Shown: in pieces, positions 1 through 8,129 of the stretch
Layout of the letters: every line of letters starts with the position of its first letter
Numbering within the stretch: position 1 is the stretch's first letter
Origin: Pseudomonas sp. B28(2017)
GTDB lineage: Bacteria; Pseudomonadota; Gammaproteobacteria; Pseudomonadales; Pseudomonadaceae
Assembly (NCBI RefSeq): GCF_002113025.1
Contig: NZ_NEJH01000001.1
Span: 434,001-498,000, forward strand
Length of the DNA: 64,000 nt
Direction of reading: 5' to 3'
Position numbers and translations under genes: made by a program
Notes under the pieces: model-generated
The model's input: the letters and a program-made list of their open reading frames with translations, nothing else
Told to the model about the DNA's origin: nothing
The model's database searches: none

Positions 1-182
1 CGACGCCAGGGCACATCGTTGCCATTACTCATCCCTTTGTCATCCGCGCCGCGCTGACGCAGGTGTTGCAGGGGGGAGCGTCCAGCCTGATCGACGTTGA
101 ACCCCTGTCGGTGCTCGAGTTGAGGTTCCATGGCCGTTGGCGGCTGCGCTTATCGGGCACTGATGCCGAGGACCTGGCTTGA
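1..182 (+). CDS. Histidine phosphatase family protein, C-terminal end (partial)
   Basis: The window opens inside this gene; the reading frame starts at base 3 and runs about 59 codons to a TGA. The visible residues ITHPFVIRAAL resemble the second conserved histidine segment of phosphoglycerate-mutase-type phosphatases, where this His helps protonate the leaving group. The stop codon overlaps the start of cobF by one base (TGATG), so the two are probably co-translated. In cobalamin gene sets such a phosphatase could act on a pathway intermediate, but that is inferred from position only. The N-terminal RHG motif lies outside the window, so the family call rests on the tail and the context. Confidence 0.6.
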   Translation, partial: TPGHIVAITHPFVIRAALTQVLQGGASSLIDVEPLSVLELRFHGRWRLRLSGTDAEDLA

Positions 183-937
183 TGAAAAAACTTCTGGTCA
201 TCGGCATCGGTGCCGGCAATCCCGACTACATCACGATGCAAGCGGTGAAGGCGCTGAATAGGGTCGATGTTTTTTTTCTCATGGACAAGGGCCCGCGCAA
301 GGACAAACTCATCGATCTGCGGCGCGAAATCTGCGAGCGCTATATCAACGGCCATGAATACCGTTTCGTCGAAGCCCGCAGTCCTGAGCGCGAGCGCGGT
401 GATGTGGACTACAAGACCAGTGTCGACGACTTGAACCTGGCCAGGCAGCAGACCTTCGAACGGTTGATCAATGAAGAAGTGTCCGACGGCCAGTGTGGTG
501 GTTTTCTGGTATGGGGCGAGCCGGCGTTGTACGACAGCACCATTCGTATCCTGCAAGCCATCCAGGCTTCAGGTGCCTGCGCGTTTGAATTCGAGGTGAT
601 CCCCGGCATTACCAGCGTCCAGGCGTTGGCGGCACAGCACAAGGTGCCGCTCAACCAGATTGGTCGCTCCGTTGAAATCACTACAGGCCGGCGCCTGGCG
701 GCAGGGCAGGTGAGTGATGCCGACAGCCTGGTGGTGATGCTCGATGCTCAGGATGCTTACCATCAGGTGGTGGATCAGGACACCGAGATTTACTGGGGGG
801 CTTATCTGGGGACGGCGGATGAAATCCTGATCAGCGGCAAGCTCAAGGATGTGGCGGATGAAATCGAACGGGTGCGCAAGGCTGCGCGGCTGGCCAATGG
901 CTGGATCATGGATACCTATTTATTGCGCAAGCCTTGA
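182..937 (+). CDS. cobF: Precorrin-6A synthase (deacetylating) CobF
   Basis: CobF is the SAM-dependent methyltransferase of aerobic cobalamin synthesis that methylates C-1 of precorrin-5 and releases acetate, giving precorrin-6A. The 251-residue product matches the family length. It begins with a glycine-rich SAM-binding segment (VIGIGAGNPDY, about residues 6-16), and the tetrapyrrole-methylase fold extends to the end. The ATG at 182 is chosen because it overlaps the upstream stop; a TTG one codon earlier is less likely. The next gene is convergent, so the unit with the upstream phosphatase ends here. No other cob genes are in the window; they probably lie to the left. Confidence 0.88.
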   Translation: MKKLLVIGIGAGNPDYITMQAVKALNRVDVFFLMDKGPRKDKLIDLRREICERYINGHEYRFVEARSPERERGDVDYKTSVDDLNLARQQTFERLINEEVSDGQCGGFLVWGEPALYDSTIRILQAIQASGACAFEFEVIPGITSVQALAAQHKVPLNQIGRSVEITTGRRLAAGQVSDADSLVVMLDAQDAYHQVVDQDTEIYWGAYLGTADEILISGKLKDVADEIERVRKAARLANGWIMDTYLLRKP

Positions 938-944
938 GAACACC

Positions 945-1919
945 TCAAAAAACAGCATTACCCCCACGCCCAAACCGCTCCCGATACACCGACGGCGGCA
1001 CACCGACCACGGTGCGAAACGCCACCCGGAAGCTTTCCACCGAGCGATAACCACAACGTTCGGCAATCTGTTCGGTGTTCTGGTCGCTGCTTTCCAGCAG
1101 TTCGCGGGCGCGGCCCAAACGTTCGTGCTGCAGCCAGGTTTTCGGTGACTGCCCACTGGCTTCGCTGAAGCGGCGCAGGAACGTGCGTTCGCTCATTGCG
1201 GCTTCGCTGGCCAGGTCGCGCACCTCCAGTGGTTCGTGCAAGCGCTCACGTGCCCACTGCATGACGCGGGAAAGATCGTTGCGCGGTGTGGGACTGACAG
1301 GCGTCGGAATGAATTGCGCCTGGCCGCCGCTGCGTTGCGGCGACATGACCAGGCGCCGGGCCACGGCATTGGCCACCTGCGTGCCGAAATCCCGTGCCAC
1401 CAGATGCAGGCAGGCATCGATGCCGGCCGCGCTGCCGGCGGAAGTGATCAATTGGCCGGAATCGACATACAGCACGTCCGGGTCCACCAGGATGCCGGGA
1501 AACCGTTCGGCCAGTTCCGAGGTATAGCGCCAGTGCGTGGTCGCGCCGCGCCCGTCGAGCAACCCGGTGGCGGCGAGGACGAAAACACCGGAGCAGATCG
1601 ACAGCAACCGCGCCCCCCGCGCATGGGCCTGGCGCAGGGCGGCGATCAGTTGCGCGGGCACCGCGGCGCTACGGTCGCGCCAGCCGGGAATGATGATGGT
1701 GCGGGCATCGGCGAGCAATTCCATGCCGCCATCGGCCAGTACCTGGATGCCGCCCATGGCGCGCATCGGGCCTTGATCGACAGCGACGATACGATGCTCG
1801 TACCATGGAAAATCGAATTCAGGTCGTGGCAGGCCGAAGATCTCCACGGCAATGCCGAACTCGAATGTGCAGAGGCCGTCGTAGGCCAGAATCGCGACCA
1901 TTCCAGGGGTGGGGTGCAT
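945..1919 (-). CDS. ftrA: GlxA/FtrA-type transcriptional regulator (DJ-1/PfpI + AraC)
   Basis: A 324-residue regulator with an N-terminal DJ-1/PfpI-like class I amidotransferase domain (about 1-190) and a C-terminal AraC DNA-binding domain (about 210-315). The nucleophile-elbow cysteine is at about residue 109 (SICSGVF). These N-domains usually act as ligand sensors, not enzymes. The AraC part has both helix-turn-helix segments, with the second in CGYRSVESFRVAF. The start at 1919 gives MHPTPG; longer in-frame starts would run into the upstream intergenic region. It is divergent from a rhodanese gene 101 bp away, an arrangement common in Pseudomonas, which suggests it controls that gene. The symbol is by resemblance only. 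Confidence 0.8.
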   Translation of the reverse strand: MHPTPGMVAILAYDGLCTFEFGIAVEIFGLPRPEFDFPWYEHRIVAVDQGPMRAMGGIQVLADGGMELLADARTIIIPGWRDRSAAVPAQLIAALRQAHARGARLLSICSGVFVLAATGLLDGRGATTHWRYTSELAERFPGILVDPDVLYVDSGQLITSAGSAAGIDACLHLVARDFGTQVANAVARRLVMSPQRSGGQAQFIPTPVSPTPRNDLSRVMQWARERLHEPLEVRDLASEAAMSERTFLRRFSEASGQSPKTWLQHERLGRARELLESSDQNTEQIAERCGYRSVESFRVAFRTVVGVPPSVYRERFGRGGNAVF

Positions 1920-2020
1920 TTGGCGGAAAGTTCCCGGTGAGTGTCTTGTGCGCCACTGTAGCCGCAAATGACTGGCGGATAAAGTCTTCTCACACCCACC
2001 GCTACTTTGGAGTACAGCCC

Positions 2021-2455
2021 ATGACCAGCCTGGTTCGCGAAATTCCCGCCGCCCCATCGGCCATCGCCCTGATGCACTTCAGCAACCGTCTGACGTTTGA
2101 AACCGATTGTTCCGATGTCCACGCCAGCCATCAGGACGGTGAAGTCGATTTCGTTCTGGTGGATGTTCGTGGCCCGCTGGCGTTCGAACGCGGACATGTG
2201 CCGGGAGCGATCAACATTCCCGGGCGCTTGCTGAGCGCCGAAGGCTTGGCGGCTTATCCGAAAAACAGCCTGTTCGTGGTCTATTGCGCCGGGCCTCATT
2301 GCAACGGTGCCAACAAGGCTGCCGTGAAACTGGCGGCCCTGGGTTATCCGGTCAAGGAGATGATCGGCGGCGTGACCGGATGGCTGGATGAAGGGTTTGA
2401 GTTGAGTGTCGAGGTGCCACGGCCGGCGAATGCCGCGATCGGTTGCGAATGCTGA
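2021..2455 (+). CDS. Rhodanese-like domain protein
   Basis: A single-domain rhodanese of 144 residues. VDVRGPLAFERGHVPGAINIP (about 48-68) contains the typical CH2A-type motif, and the active-site loop begins at Cys89 (YCAGPHCNGA). The loop has a second cysteine at about 94 and lacks the usual arginine, so sulfurtransferase specificity may differ from classical thiosulfate rhodaneses. The ATG at 2021 follows TTTGGAG. It is transcribed away from the GlxA-type regulator gene and probably controlled by it. The substrate is unknown; sulfur transfer or arsenate-type chemistry are both possible for this fold. Confidence 0.82.
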   Translation: MTSLVREIPAAPSAIALMHFSNRLTFETDCSDVHASHQDGEVDFVLVDVRGPLAFERGHVPGAINIPGRLLSAEGLAAYPKNSLFVVYCAGPHCNGANKAAVKLAALGYPVKEMIGGVTGWLDEGFELSVEVPRPANAAIGCEC

Positions 2456-2480
2456 TCTTCCAACACCGGACAGTCCTGCA

Positions 2481-3122
2481 TCAGCGACAGGCAGAGACTG
2501 TCCACCACTCATCCAGTGTTGCCTGCAACCACGTCAGCACATCGGCGTAGGCAACGCCGTCCTGCGGCCCTCTGGGCAACGGTGACTCATCGCCAAAATG
2601 CGCATTGAGCATGGCCACCGACTCGGCGTTCCACTCCGGATGAAACTGCAACCCCAGCCGCGTCGGCCCGGCGCGGTACATCTGCTGTTCACATTGCGCG
2701 CTGCTGGCCAGCAGTTGCGCGGCAGGCGGCAGGTCGATGGCATCTTCGTGCCACTCCAGTACCTTCAGTGTTTGCCCATCGATAAAACTCACCGTGGTCC
2801 ATCCGGTTTCGGTGCGCTCCATCCGCCGTACATTCCCACCCAGACTCAACGCCAGCAACTGAGCCCCCAGGCATATGGCGAACACGGCCCCACCCAGATC
2901 CAGACTGCCTCTGAGCCATTGCCGTTCGGCCTCCAGCCACGCCGGACCGGCATTGGATTCATAAGGCCCGCCCAACAGGATCACGGGATCGGCGCTGACG
3001 GGCGGCAACTGACCGAGGTCTGCGCGAAACACCTTCAGCGTCAGCCCCCGGGACTCGGCCCAAAAGGCGATGGCACCCGGACCTTCGGCGGGGTGGTGCT
3101 GGATCAGGTTCAACGTGGGCAT
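2481..3122 (-). CDS. Class I glutamine amidotransferase family protein
   Basis: A 213-residue stand-alone GATase1 protein. The catalytic triad is visible: Cys84 in FAICLGAQ, and His161 and Glu163 in LQFHPEW. An oxyanion-strand glycine motif (LLGGPYESN) sits near residue 50. Such proteins hydrolyse glutamine or gamma-glutamyl compounds; related stand-alone enzymes include gamma-glutamyl hydrolases of polyamine catabolism and GMP-synthase-like proteins. Which reaction applies cannot be told from sequence. The start at 3122 (MPTLNLIQHH) is chosen because the fold begins immediately. It is divergent from the aotJ-type gene and could share its control region. Confidence 0.8.
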   Translation of the reverse strand: MPTLNLIQHHPAEGPGAIAFWAESRGLTLKVFRADLGQLPPVSADPVILLGGPYESNAGPAWLEAERQWLRGSLDLGGAVFAICLGAQLLALSLGGNVRRMERTETGWTTVSFIDGQTLKVLEWHEDAIDLPPAAQLLASSAQCEQQMYRAGPTRLGLQFHPEWNAESVAMLNAHFGDESPLPRGPQDGVAYADVLTWLQATLDEWWTVSACR

Positions 3123-3313
3123 CGCGCTACTCTCGATGGGACGCAAGGGGCCCCAATGTGCCGTAAAACACCGGGCATCGCCAGTCGGTTCATTCCGTTT
3201 TATGAGGTCCGAAAAACCTGCAGGTCTGGCCTGAAAACGCGACATGTCTGACAGACGTTGCACCGTCATGGAGCCTTAACCTCAATACCTGCATCCCGGC
3301 GCCACTTTTCTGT

Positions 3314-3341
3314 AAATATTTGTCGCCTCGGCGTAATTTAC
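3314..3341 (+). promoter_or_regulatory. Possible ArgR binding half-site
   Basis: The intergenic stretch 3123-3453 contains TGTCGC at 3321-3326, then eight bases, then AA at 3335-3336. This fits the P. aeruginosa ArgR half-site (TGTCGC-N8-AA). Five bases upstream of TGTCGC is another AA (3314-3315), as expected if a second half-site precedes it, but that site's TGTCGC part is poorly matched. The position, about 115 bp upstream of a basic-amino-acid binding protein gene, makes arginine control plausible. Nothing else was recognised in this gap. Confidence 0.4.
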
Positions 3342-3453
3342 CCTCCTGTAGCCGCTCTAGACTGCCGGCCACTTCGGTTCCCGCCCACAAAGCGATGACC
3401 GAACGCTGCCAATCGAAGCTGCCAATAAAAGCCTCCGCACACAGGAGTTATAA

Positions 3454-4233
3454 ATGAAGAAGCTAGTGATGTTCGGTGCCCTGGCACTGTCGATGTTGTC
3501 CCTGACCGCCGTGGCTGAAGACGCCAAGCCGATCCGCATCGGCATCGAAGCCGGCTACCCGCCATTCTCGATGAAAACCCCTGACGGCAAACTCACCGGT
3601 TTCGACGTGGACATCGGCGATGCCCTGTGCGAGCAGATGAAAGTGAAGTGCACCTGGGTCGAGCAAGAGTTCGACGGCCTGATCCCTGCACTGAAGGTCA
3701 AGAAAATCGACGCCATCCTGTCGTCCATGACCATCACTGACGACCGCAAGAAGAACGTCGATTTCACCATCAAGTACTACCACACCCCGGCGCGCTTCGT
3801 GATGAAGGAAGGTTCCAGCATCAAGGACCCGCTGACCGAACTCAAAGGCAAGAAAGTCGGTGTGCTGCGCGCCAGTACCCACGACCGCTTCGCCACGGAA
3901 GTGCTGGTGCCTGCCGGCATCGACCTGGTGCGTTACGGCTCGCAACAGGAAGCTAACCTGGACATGGTCTCCGGCCGCATTGACGCGCTGCTTGCAGACT
4001 CGGTCAACCTGGACGACGGTTTCCTGAAAACCGACGCCGGTAAAGGTTTTGCCTTCGTCGGCCCCGAGTACAACGATCCGAAATACTTCGGCGGCGGCGC
4101 CGGCATTGCCGTGCGCAAGGGTGACAAAGAGCTGGCGGACAAGTTCAACACCGCTATCACCGAAATCCGCGCCAACGGCAAGTACAAGCAAGTGCAGGAC
4201 AAGTACTTCAAGTTTGACGTTTACGGCGAGTAA
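3454..4233 (+). CDS. aotJ: Lysine/arginine/ornithine-type ABC transporter substrate-binding protein
   Basis: A 259-residue periplasmic binding protein of the SBP_bac_3 family. The signal peptide ends near residue 21 (TAVAED). The signature [19 protein letters not shown] and the [10 protein letters not shown] segment are typical of the lysine-arginine-ornithine and histidine binding group. It probably captures basic amino acids and delivers them to a membrane permease, but no permease or ATPase gene follows; the next gene encodes an AotO-like deacylase. In P. aeruginosa aotJ heads the arginine/ornithine transport operon, so this could be an orphan paralogue sharing the permease. RBS AGGAG precedes the ATG. 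A strong terminator follows. The symbol is by family resemblance. Confidence 0.75.
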   Translation: MKKLVMFGALALSMLSLTAVAEDAKPIRIGIEAGYPPFSMKTPDGKLTGFDVDIGDALCEQMKVKCTWVEQEFDGLIPALKVKKIDAILSSMTITDDRKKNVDFTIKYYHTPARFVMKEGSSIKDPLTELKGKKVGVLRASTHDRFATEVLVPAGIDLVRYGSQQEANLDMVSGRIDALLADSVNLDDGFLKTDAGKGFAFVGPEYNDPKYFGGGAGIAVRKGDKELADKFNTAITEIRANGKYKQVQDKYFKFDVYGE

Positions 4234-4247
4234 GCGAGCGGACTGAG

Positions 4248-4286
4248 AAAATGGCAACCGCGCCAACGGTTGCCATTTTTTTTGTG
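4248..4286 (+). terminator. Rho-independent terminator after the aotJ-type gene
   Basis: A perfect 13-bp stem, AAAATGGCAACCG (4248-4260) and CGGTTGCCATTTT (4267-4279), with a six-base loop and an uninterrupted T tract. It lies 14 bp after the binding-protein stop, so it should stop or attenuate transcription before the following deacylase gene. Confidence 0.9.
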
Positions 4287-4324
4287 CAATCATTTTCAGC
4301 CTGGAGACATCAGGAGTTCCCCAC

Positions 4325-5437
4325 ATGCAACGCATCGACCACCAGCTTCCCTGGAGCCACCTGGGCACAGAGCGCACCCTCAGCGTGTTTCGTTATGGCA
4401 TCGGCCCGCGCAAGGTGTACATCCAGGCCAGCCTGCACGCCGACGAACTGCCGGGCATGCGCACGGCCTGGGAGTTGAAGAAACACCTGGCCGAACTTGA
4501 ACAACAGGGACAGTTGAACGGCGTGATCGAACTGGTGCCGGTGGCCAATCCCATTGGCCTCGATCAGCACCTGCAAGGCAGCCACATGGGGCGTTTCGAG
4601 CTGGGTAGCGGTAAGAACTTCAATCGCTCGTTCGTCGAACTCAGTGCACCGGTGGCCGGGTTGATCGGTGATCGCCTCGGCAGCGATGCCCAGGCCAACA
4701 TCGCGCTGATTCGCCAGACCATGGGCCAGGTCCTCGACGACTTGCCGGCAGCGACATCGCAGCTCGAAGCGATGCACCGCCTGTTGCTGCGCCATGCCTG
4801 TGACGCCGACATCACGCTCGACCTGCATTGCGATTTCGATGCGGCGATTCACATCTACGCCTTGCCGCAGCACTGGCCACAATGGCAATCCCTGGCGGCG
4901 CGCTTGAAAGCCGGCGTGGCGTTGTTGTGTGAAGACTCCGGCGGCAGCTCGTTCGATGAATCCTGTTCTTCGCCATGGCTGCGTCTGGCCAAGGCGTTCC
5001 CGGCAGCGGCCATTCCACCGGCCAACCTGGCGGCCACGCTGGAGCTGGGCAGCATGGGGGACACCCGCGTCGACCAGGCCCAGGCCAATTGCGAGGCGAT
5101 TCTAGGGTTCCTCGCCGAGCAGGGTTTCATCTCCGGCACCTGGCCGGCGGCGCCGGCCGAATGCTGTGAAGGCATGCCGTTCGAGGGCACCCAATACCTG
5201 TTCGCACCGCACCACGGCGTGGTCAGTTTCCTGCGTGAAGCCGGGGAGTGGGTGGAGAAGGGCGATGCGCTGTTCGAGGTGGTCGACCCGTTGAGCGACA
5301 AGGTCACCACCGTGCAGGCCGGTACCAGCGGCGTGCTGTTTGCCATCGACCGTGGACGCTACACCCAGCCCGGCACCTGGCAGGCGAAAGTCGCCGGGCG
5401 TGAGCCTATTCGGGCGGGGAAGTTGATCAACGACTGA
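4325..5437 (+). CDS. AotO-like succinylglutamate desuccinylase/aspartoacylase family protein
   Basis: A 370-residue zinc carboxypeptidase-type protein. Probable zinc ligands are His38 and Glu41 (LHADE) and His168 (LDLHCD), the H-x2-E...H pattern of the AstE/aspartoacylase family. Members remove an acyl group from N-acyl amino acids. P. aeruginosa AotO, encoded in the arginine/ornithine transport operon, is the closest relative I know. The tail (about 290-365) has a lipoyl-like barrel region (GVVSFLREAGEWVEKGDALFEVVDP) seen in several members. It follows the aotJ-type gene after a terminator and has its own RBS (AGGAG). The exact substrate is unknown. Confidence 0.75.
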   Translation: MQRIDHQLPWSHLGTERTLSVFRYGIGPRKVYIQASLHADELPGMRTAWELKKHLAELEQQGQLNGVIELVPVANPIGLDQHLQGSHMGRFELGSGKNFNRSFVELSAPVAGLIGDRLGSDAQANIALIRQTMGQVLDDLPAATSQLEAMHRLLLRHACDADITLDLHCDFDAAIHIYALPQHWPQWQSLAARLKAGVALLCEDSGGSSFDESCSSPWLRLAKAFPAAAIPPANLAATLELGSMGDTRVDQAQANCEAILGFLAEQGFISGTWPAAPAECCEGMPFEGTQYLFAPHHGVVSFLREAGEWVEKGDALFEVVDPLSDKVTTVQAGTSGVLFAIDRGRYTQPGTWQAKVAGREPIRAGKLIND

Positions 5438-5465
5438 CCGGGGATTTCATTGACTGCGCCGACCT

Positions 5466-5532
5466 CTTCGCGGGCAAGCCCGCTCCCACAGGGTTTAGGT
5501 AATCCTTGTGGGAGCGAGCCTGCTCGCGAAGA
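5466..5532. repeat. REP pair (REPIN) of the P. fluorescens type
   Basis: Two REP sequences in inverted orientation: CTTCGCGGGCAAGCCCGCTC from 5466 and GTGGGAGCGAGCCTGCTCGC from 5508, separated by an AT-richer spacer. This is the usual intergenic repeat of this species group, spread by RAYT transposases. No RAYT gene is in the window. Confidence 0.85.
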
Positions 5533-5617
5533 TGGCATCAGCCACGCCTGAGATGTTCCTGCCTACTGACCAGTGTTAGGCTCTTGCGCGAATCCTGCAT
5601 TCCGTGAAGGAAGACCC

Positions 5618-6334
5618 ATGTTGAAGATTCTCGCGCTGCTCACGCTGTTGGCATCCACTGTCGTTCATGCCCAAACCCCGCTGCAAACCGACTTGCCGCT
5701 CAAGTACCTGGAGCAGGCCAGCGCCGATTCGAACCATCAGCCCCTGGTGATTTTCCTCCACGGTTACGGCAGTAACGAGCAGGACCTGTTCGGCATCAAG
5801 GACGACTTGCCCGCGCCCTACACCTACCTGTCGGTACGGGCACCTTTGGTGATGGAGGCGGGCAGCTATCAGTGGTTTCGCAAGAAGGGTGAAGGGGCCT
5901 ACAACGGCGAGACCGATGATCTGAAGTCCAGCGGCCAGGTGCTGCTGGATTTCGTCGCGCAGGCCACGAAGAAATATCACACCGAACCCGAGAAGGTATT
6001 CCTGGTCGGCTTCAGCCAAGGCGCGATCATGTCCTACGAAGTGGGCCTGCGGCATCCCGAGGCGCTAGGCGGCATCGCTGCGTTGAGCGGGCGGGTTCTG
6101 CCGGTGCTCAAGGCCGAGCTCACACCGGATGAAAAACGCCAGTCGCTGGCAATTTTCATCGGTCATGGCGAGCAGGACAAACGCCTTCCCTACAGCGACG
6201 GCACCGAAGCCAACAGCCTGTTGCAGAGCGTGTCACTCGAACCCGAGTTTCACGGCTACCCCGGTGTCGGTCACAGCATCAGCGCCGAGGAGATACAAGA
6301 CTTGAGCGCCTGGTTGCAGCGCCTCAATCCCTGA
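5618..6334 (+). CDS. Exported alpha/beta hydrolase (carboxylesterase/phospholipase type)
   Basis: A 238-residue serine hydrolase. Residues 1-18 form a signal peptide ending in VHAQ. The oxyanion segment FLHGYGSNEQD is near 47-57, the nucleophile Ser133 is in GFSQG, and the acid and base are probably Asp in GHGEQDKRLP and His in GVGHSIS. This matches the small carboxylesterase/YpfH-type group that cleaves short acyl esters. Export suggests a periplasmic or secreted role. The ATG at 5618 follows GAAGGAAG and gives a clean signal peptide. It is a single gene between a REPIN and a convergent gene, and its substrate is not predictable. Confidence 0.8.
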   Translation: MLKILALLTLLASTVVHAQTPLQTDLPLKYLEQASADSNHQPLVIFLHGYGSNEQDLFGIKDDLPAPYTYLSVRAPLVMEAGSYQWFRKKGEGAYNGETDDLKSSGQVLLDFVAQATKKYHTEPEKVFLVGFSQGAIMSYEVGLRHPEALGGIAALSGRVLPVLKAELTPDEKRQSLAIFIGHGEQDKRLPYSDGTEANSLLQSVSLEPEFHGYPGVGHSISAEEIQDLSAWLQRLNP

Positions 6335-6337
6335 GAT

Positions 6338-6904
6338 TCATTTTCCGCTGACGATCTGTTTGACCAGGGTTTCGTGTGCCGCCATATCGCCTGGGCGGGA
6401 AATCACCTGGATCACCGCCATGCGAGTGCCGGATGCGGCCATCAGCGTGGTGGTGAGGGTCATGCCACCGCCCTGCGTGGCAGTGCCGTCGATCTGGCGC
6501 AGGCCCAGTCCGGTTGTCCGGGTCAGGGCTTTCTCGCTGAGCTTGTTGTAGTCGGGCAGGGATTTGTGTTGTGCCGCATCGAAATCGGCCACGGTGCCGT
6601 CGAGGAAACCGCCGTCGTTGTCCTTGACGCTGATACCGTTGGGTAGGGTGTTTTCAGCGGCGATCACCACGGTCTTGGTGGTTTCATTGCTGTACAGGGT
6701 GCCGCTGGCACCGTCCGGGCTGGCCGGCAGCGGGTTGGCGATGAAGCCCTTGGGCAGGTTGAAGGTGAACTTGCTGCCGAGCATCGAGACCTTGTGGGCT
6801 GGCGCATCGCTGGCAGTGGCCTTGGCGGCCTGTGCATTCAAAGCCACAAGACCGGTAGCGGCGGCCAGCAGCAGGACAAGGGCTTTTTTACTCAACAATG
6901 ACAT
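6338..6904 (-). CDS. Exported protein of unknown function
   Basis: A 188-residue protein with a clear signal peptide (about 1-26, ending LNAQAAKA). The mature part is rich in small and polar residues (HKVSMLGSKFTFNLPKGF then many Thr/Gly), compatible with a small beta-rich periplasmic domain such as the DcrB/PsbP type, but no decisive motif is seen. It is convergent with the esterase gene, only three bases apart. Its upstream region, before 6905, is shared with nothing obvious. The function is not recognised. Confidence 0.7.
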   Translation of the reverse strand: MSLLSKKALVLLLAAATGLVALNAQAAKATASDAPAHKVSMLGSKFTFNLPKGFIANPLPASPDGASGTLYSNETTKTVVIAAENTLPNGISVKDNDGGFLDGTVADFDAAQHKSLPDYNKLSEKALTRTTGLGLRQIDGTATQGGGMTLTTTLMAASGTRMAVIQVISRPGDMAAHETLVKQIVSGK

Positions 6905-7002
6905 CGGAAACTCCAGGGATGGGCGCGCAGTGGGGCGCGATCATCCCATGGAGGTTGTGCTGCGTTCCAGTGTGCTCTACCGAGCGGTCACTTGATGTGA
7001 AG

Positions 7003-7329
7003 TCAGACTTCCCGCCGCGACGGGTAACGCTGGATCACGTCGAGAAACTCGATCCGTCGATCGCTGGCCAACAGTTCCGGCAGCAACTTCTCGTATTCCT
7101 GGCGGTACGGCTTGCTCAGGTGACGGGCGATGAAGTCTTGCTTGCTGCAATTCCAGGTTTCGTACAGCACCAGGGTATTGGGTTCGTCCTGCAACTGGTG
7201 TACCCAGGTGTTGACGAAGTCCGGCTCGGCCGACATCTGGTGCACCACGTCCAGCAGGCGTGCCTTGGTTTCGGCAAAACGTTCCGGTTTGGCGGGCAGG
7301 TAAACGATAAACGCGACTTGATCACTCAT
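7003..7329 (-). CDS. Putative quinol monooxygenase (ABM domain)
   Basis: A 108-residue single-domain protein of the antibiotic-biosynthesis-monooxygenase/YgiN type. It starts with a strand VAFIVYLPAKPERFAETKARLLDVV and carries the typical LVLYETWNCSKQDFIARHLSKPY segment (about 52-75). Members work as dimers without bound cofactor and oxidise quinols or related phenolics. It lies 31 bp downstream of a glutathione transferase gene on the same strand, so the two probably form a small detoxification operon. The physiological substrate is unknown. Confidence 0.78.
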   Translation of the reverse strand: MSDQVAFIVYLPAKPERFAETKARLLDVVHQMSAEPDFVNTWVHQLQDEPNTLVLYETWNCSKQDFIARHLSKPYRQEYEKLLPELLASDRRIEFLDVIQRYPSRREV

Positions 7330-7360
7330 TTCATCACCCTCGAAGGCTGGAGCCGGCAGG

Positions 7361-8032
7361 TTACGCCTGGTTTTGCGGGAACAGGTTGCGACGGGTTTCT
7401 TCGTCGAATTCGGCCTTGAGCACCAGTTTCTCTTTCAGGCCGTGGGCGCGTTGGGCGGCCGGACGGGCGCTGATTTCATCGTACAGGCGCTTGACGTTCG
7501 GGTACGCCGCCAGACCATTCTCGCCGAGGATGTAGGGTGCGTAGTTGGCCCAGCCCCACAGCGCGATGTCGGCGATGCTGTAGGTGTCGCCCGCCAGGTA
7601 CTGATGCTGGGCCAGGCGCTCGTCGAGGATGCGGTAGTGACGTTCGACTTCCTTGAAATAGCGGTTTTTCGCGTAGGGCAGATCTTCCGGTGCGTGGTGC
7701 AGGAAGTGCACTGCCTGGCCGGAGAACGGCGACAGGCCGGTGCCGATGAACATCAACCACGACAGCATCTCGGCCTGGCCGGCAGCGGACGTCGGCAGGT
7801 AGCGTTGATGTTTCTGCGCCAGGTGCAGCAGGATCGCCTGGGAGTCGAACACGGTGGCATCGCCATCGACCAGCGCGGGTACCTTGGCGTTCGGGTTGAT
7901 CGCCAAAAAGGCTGGCTGGTGTTGCTCGCCCTTGAAGGTGTCGACGCCGATCAATTCGTAAGGCGTTTGCAGCTCTTCGAGCAGCAGGGCAACTTTCATC
8001 GGGTTCGGCGAAGGGTGGAAAAAGAATTTCAT
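7361..8032 (-). CDS. Glutathione S-transferase family protein
   Basis: A 223-residue cytosolic GST. The thioredoxin-like N-domain (1-80) has FFHPSPNPMKVALLLEEL, the cis-proline region AKVPALVDGD and the glutathione gamma-Glu contact DSQAILLHL. The all-helical C-domain has the N-capping motif region YSIADIALWGWANY. It resembles YfcG/YghU-like and Ure2-like enzymes that reduce disulfides or conjugate electrophiles. It is transcribed ahead of the ABM monooxygenase gene. The start at 8032 has no plausible in-frame upstream alternative. Confidence 0.85.
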   Translation of the reverse strand: MKFFFHPSPNPMKVALLLEELQTPYELIGVDTFKGEQHQPAFLAINPNAKVPALVDGDATVFDSQAILLHLAQKHQRYLPTSAAGQAEMLSWLMFIGTGLSPFSGQAVHFLHHAPEDLPYAKNRYFKEVERHYRILDERLAQHQYLAGDTYSIADIALWGWANYAPYILGENGLAAYPNVKRLYDEISARPAAQRAHGLKEKLVLKAEFDEETRRNLFPQNQA

Positions 8033-8129
8033 GGTGTAGGCCTCAGTCGGGTAGGGGGTGGAACTGAGGCTGATGTTGAAGCAAACCCGTTCGAATGACG
8101 TACGAGGTTGTTGCTCTACTCGTGCGAAA

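Noticed and set aside
1236..1940. Long plus-strand frame opposite the GlxA-type regulator gene, and similar long frames opposite other genes (for example 9603-11198 minus, 28212-29888 plus, 38270-39601 plus).
   Set aside because: Shadow frames produced by high GC third positions of the real genes; no RBS or family motif.
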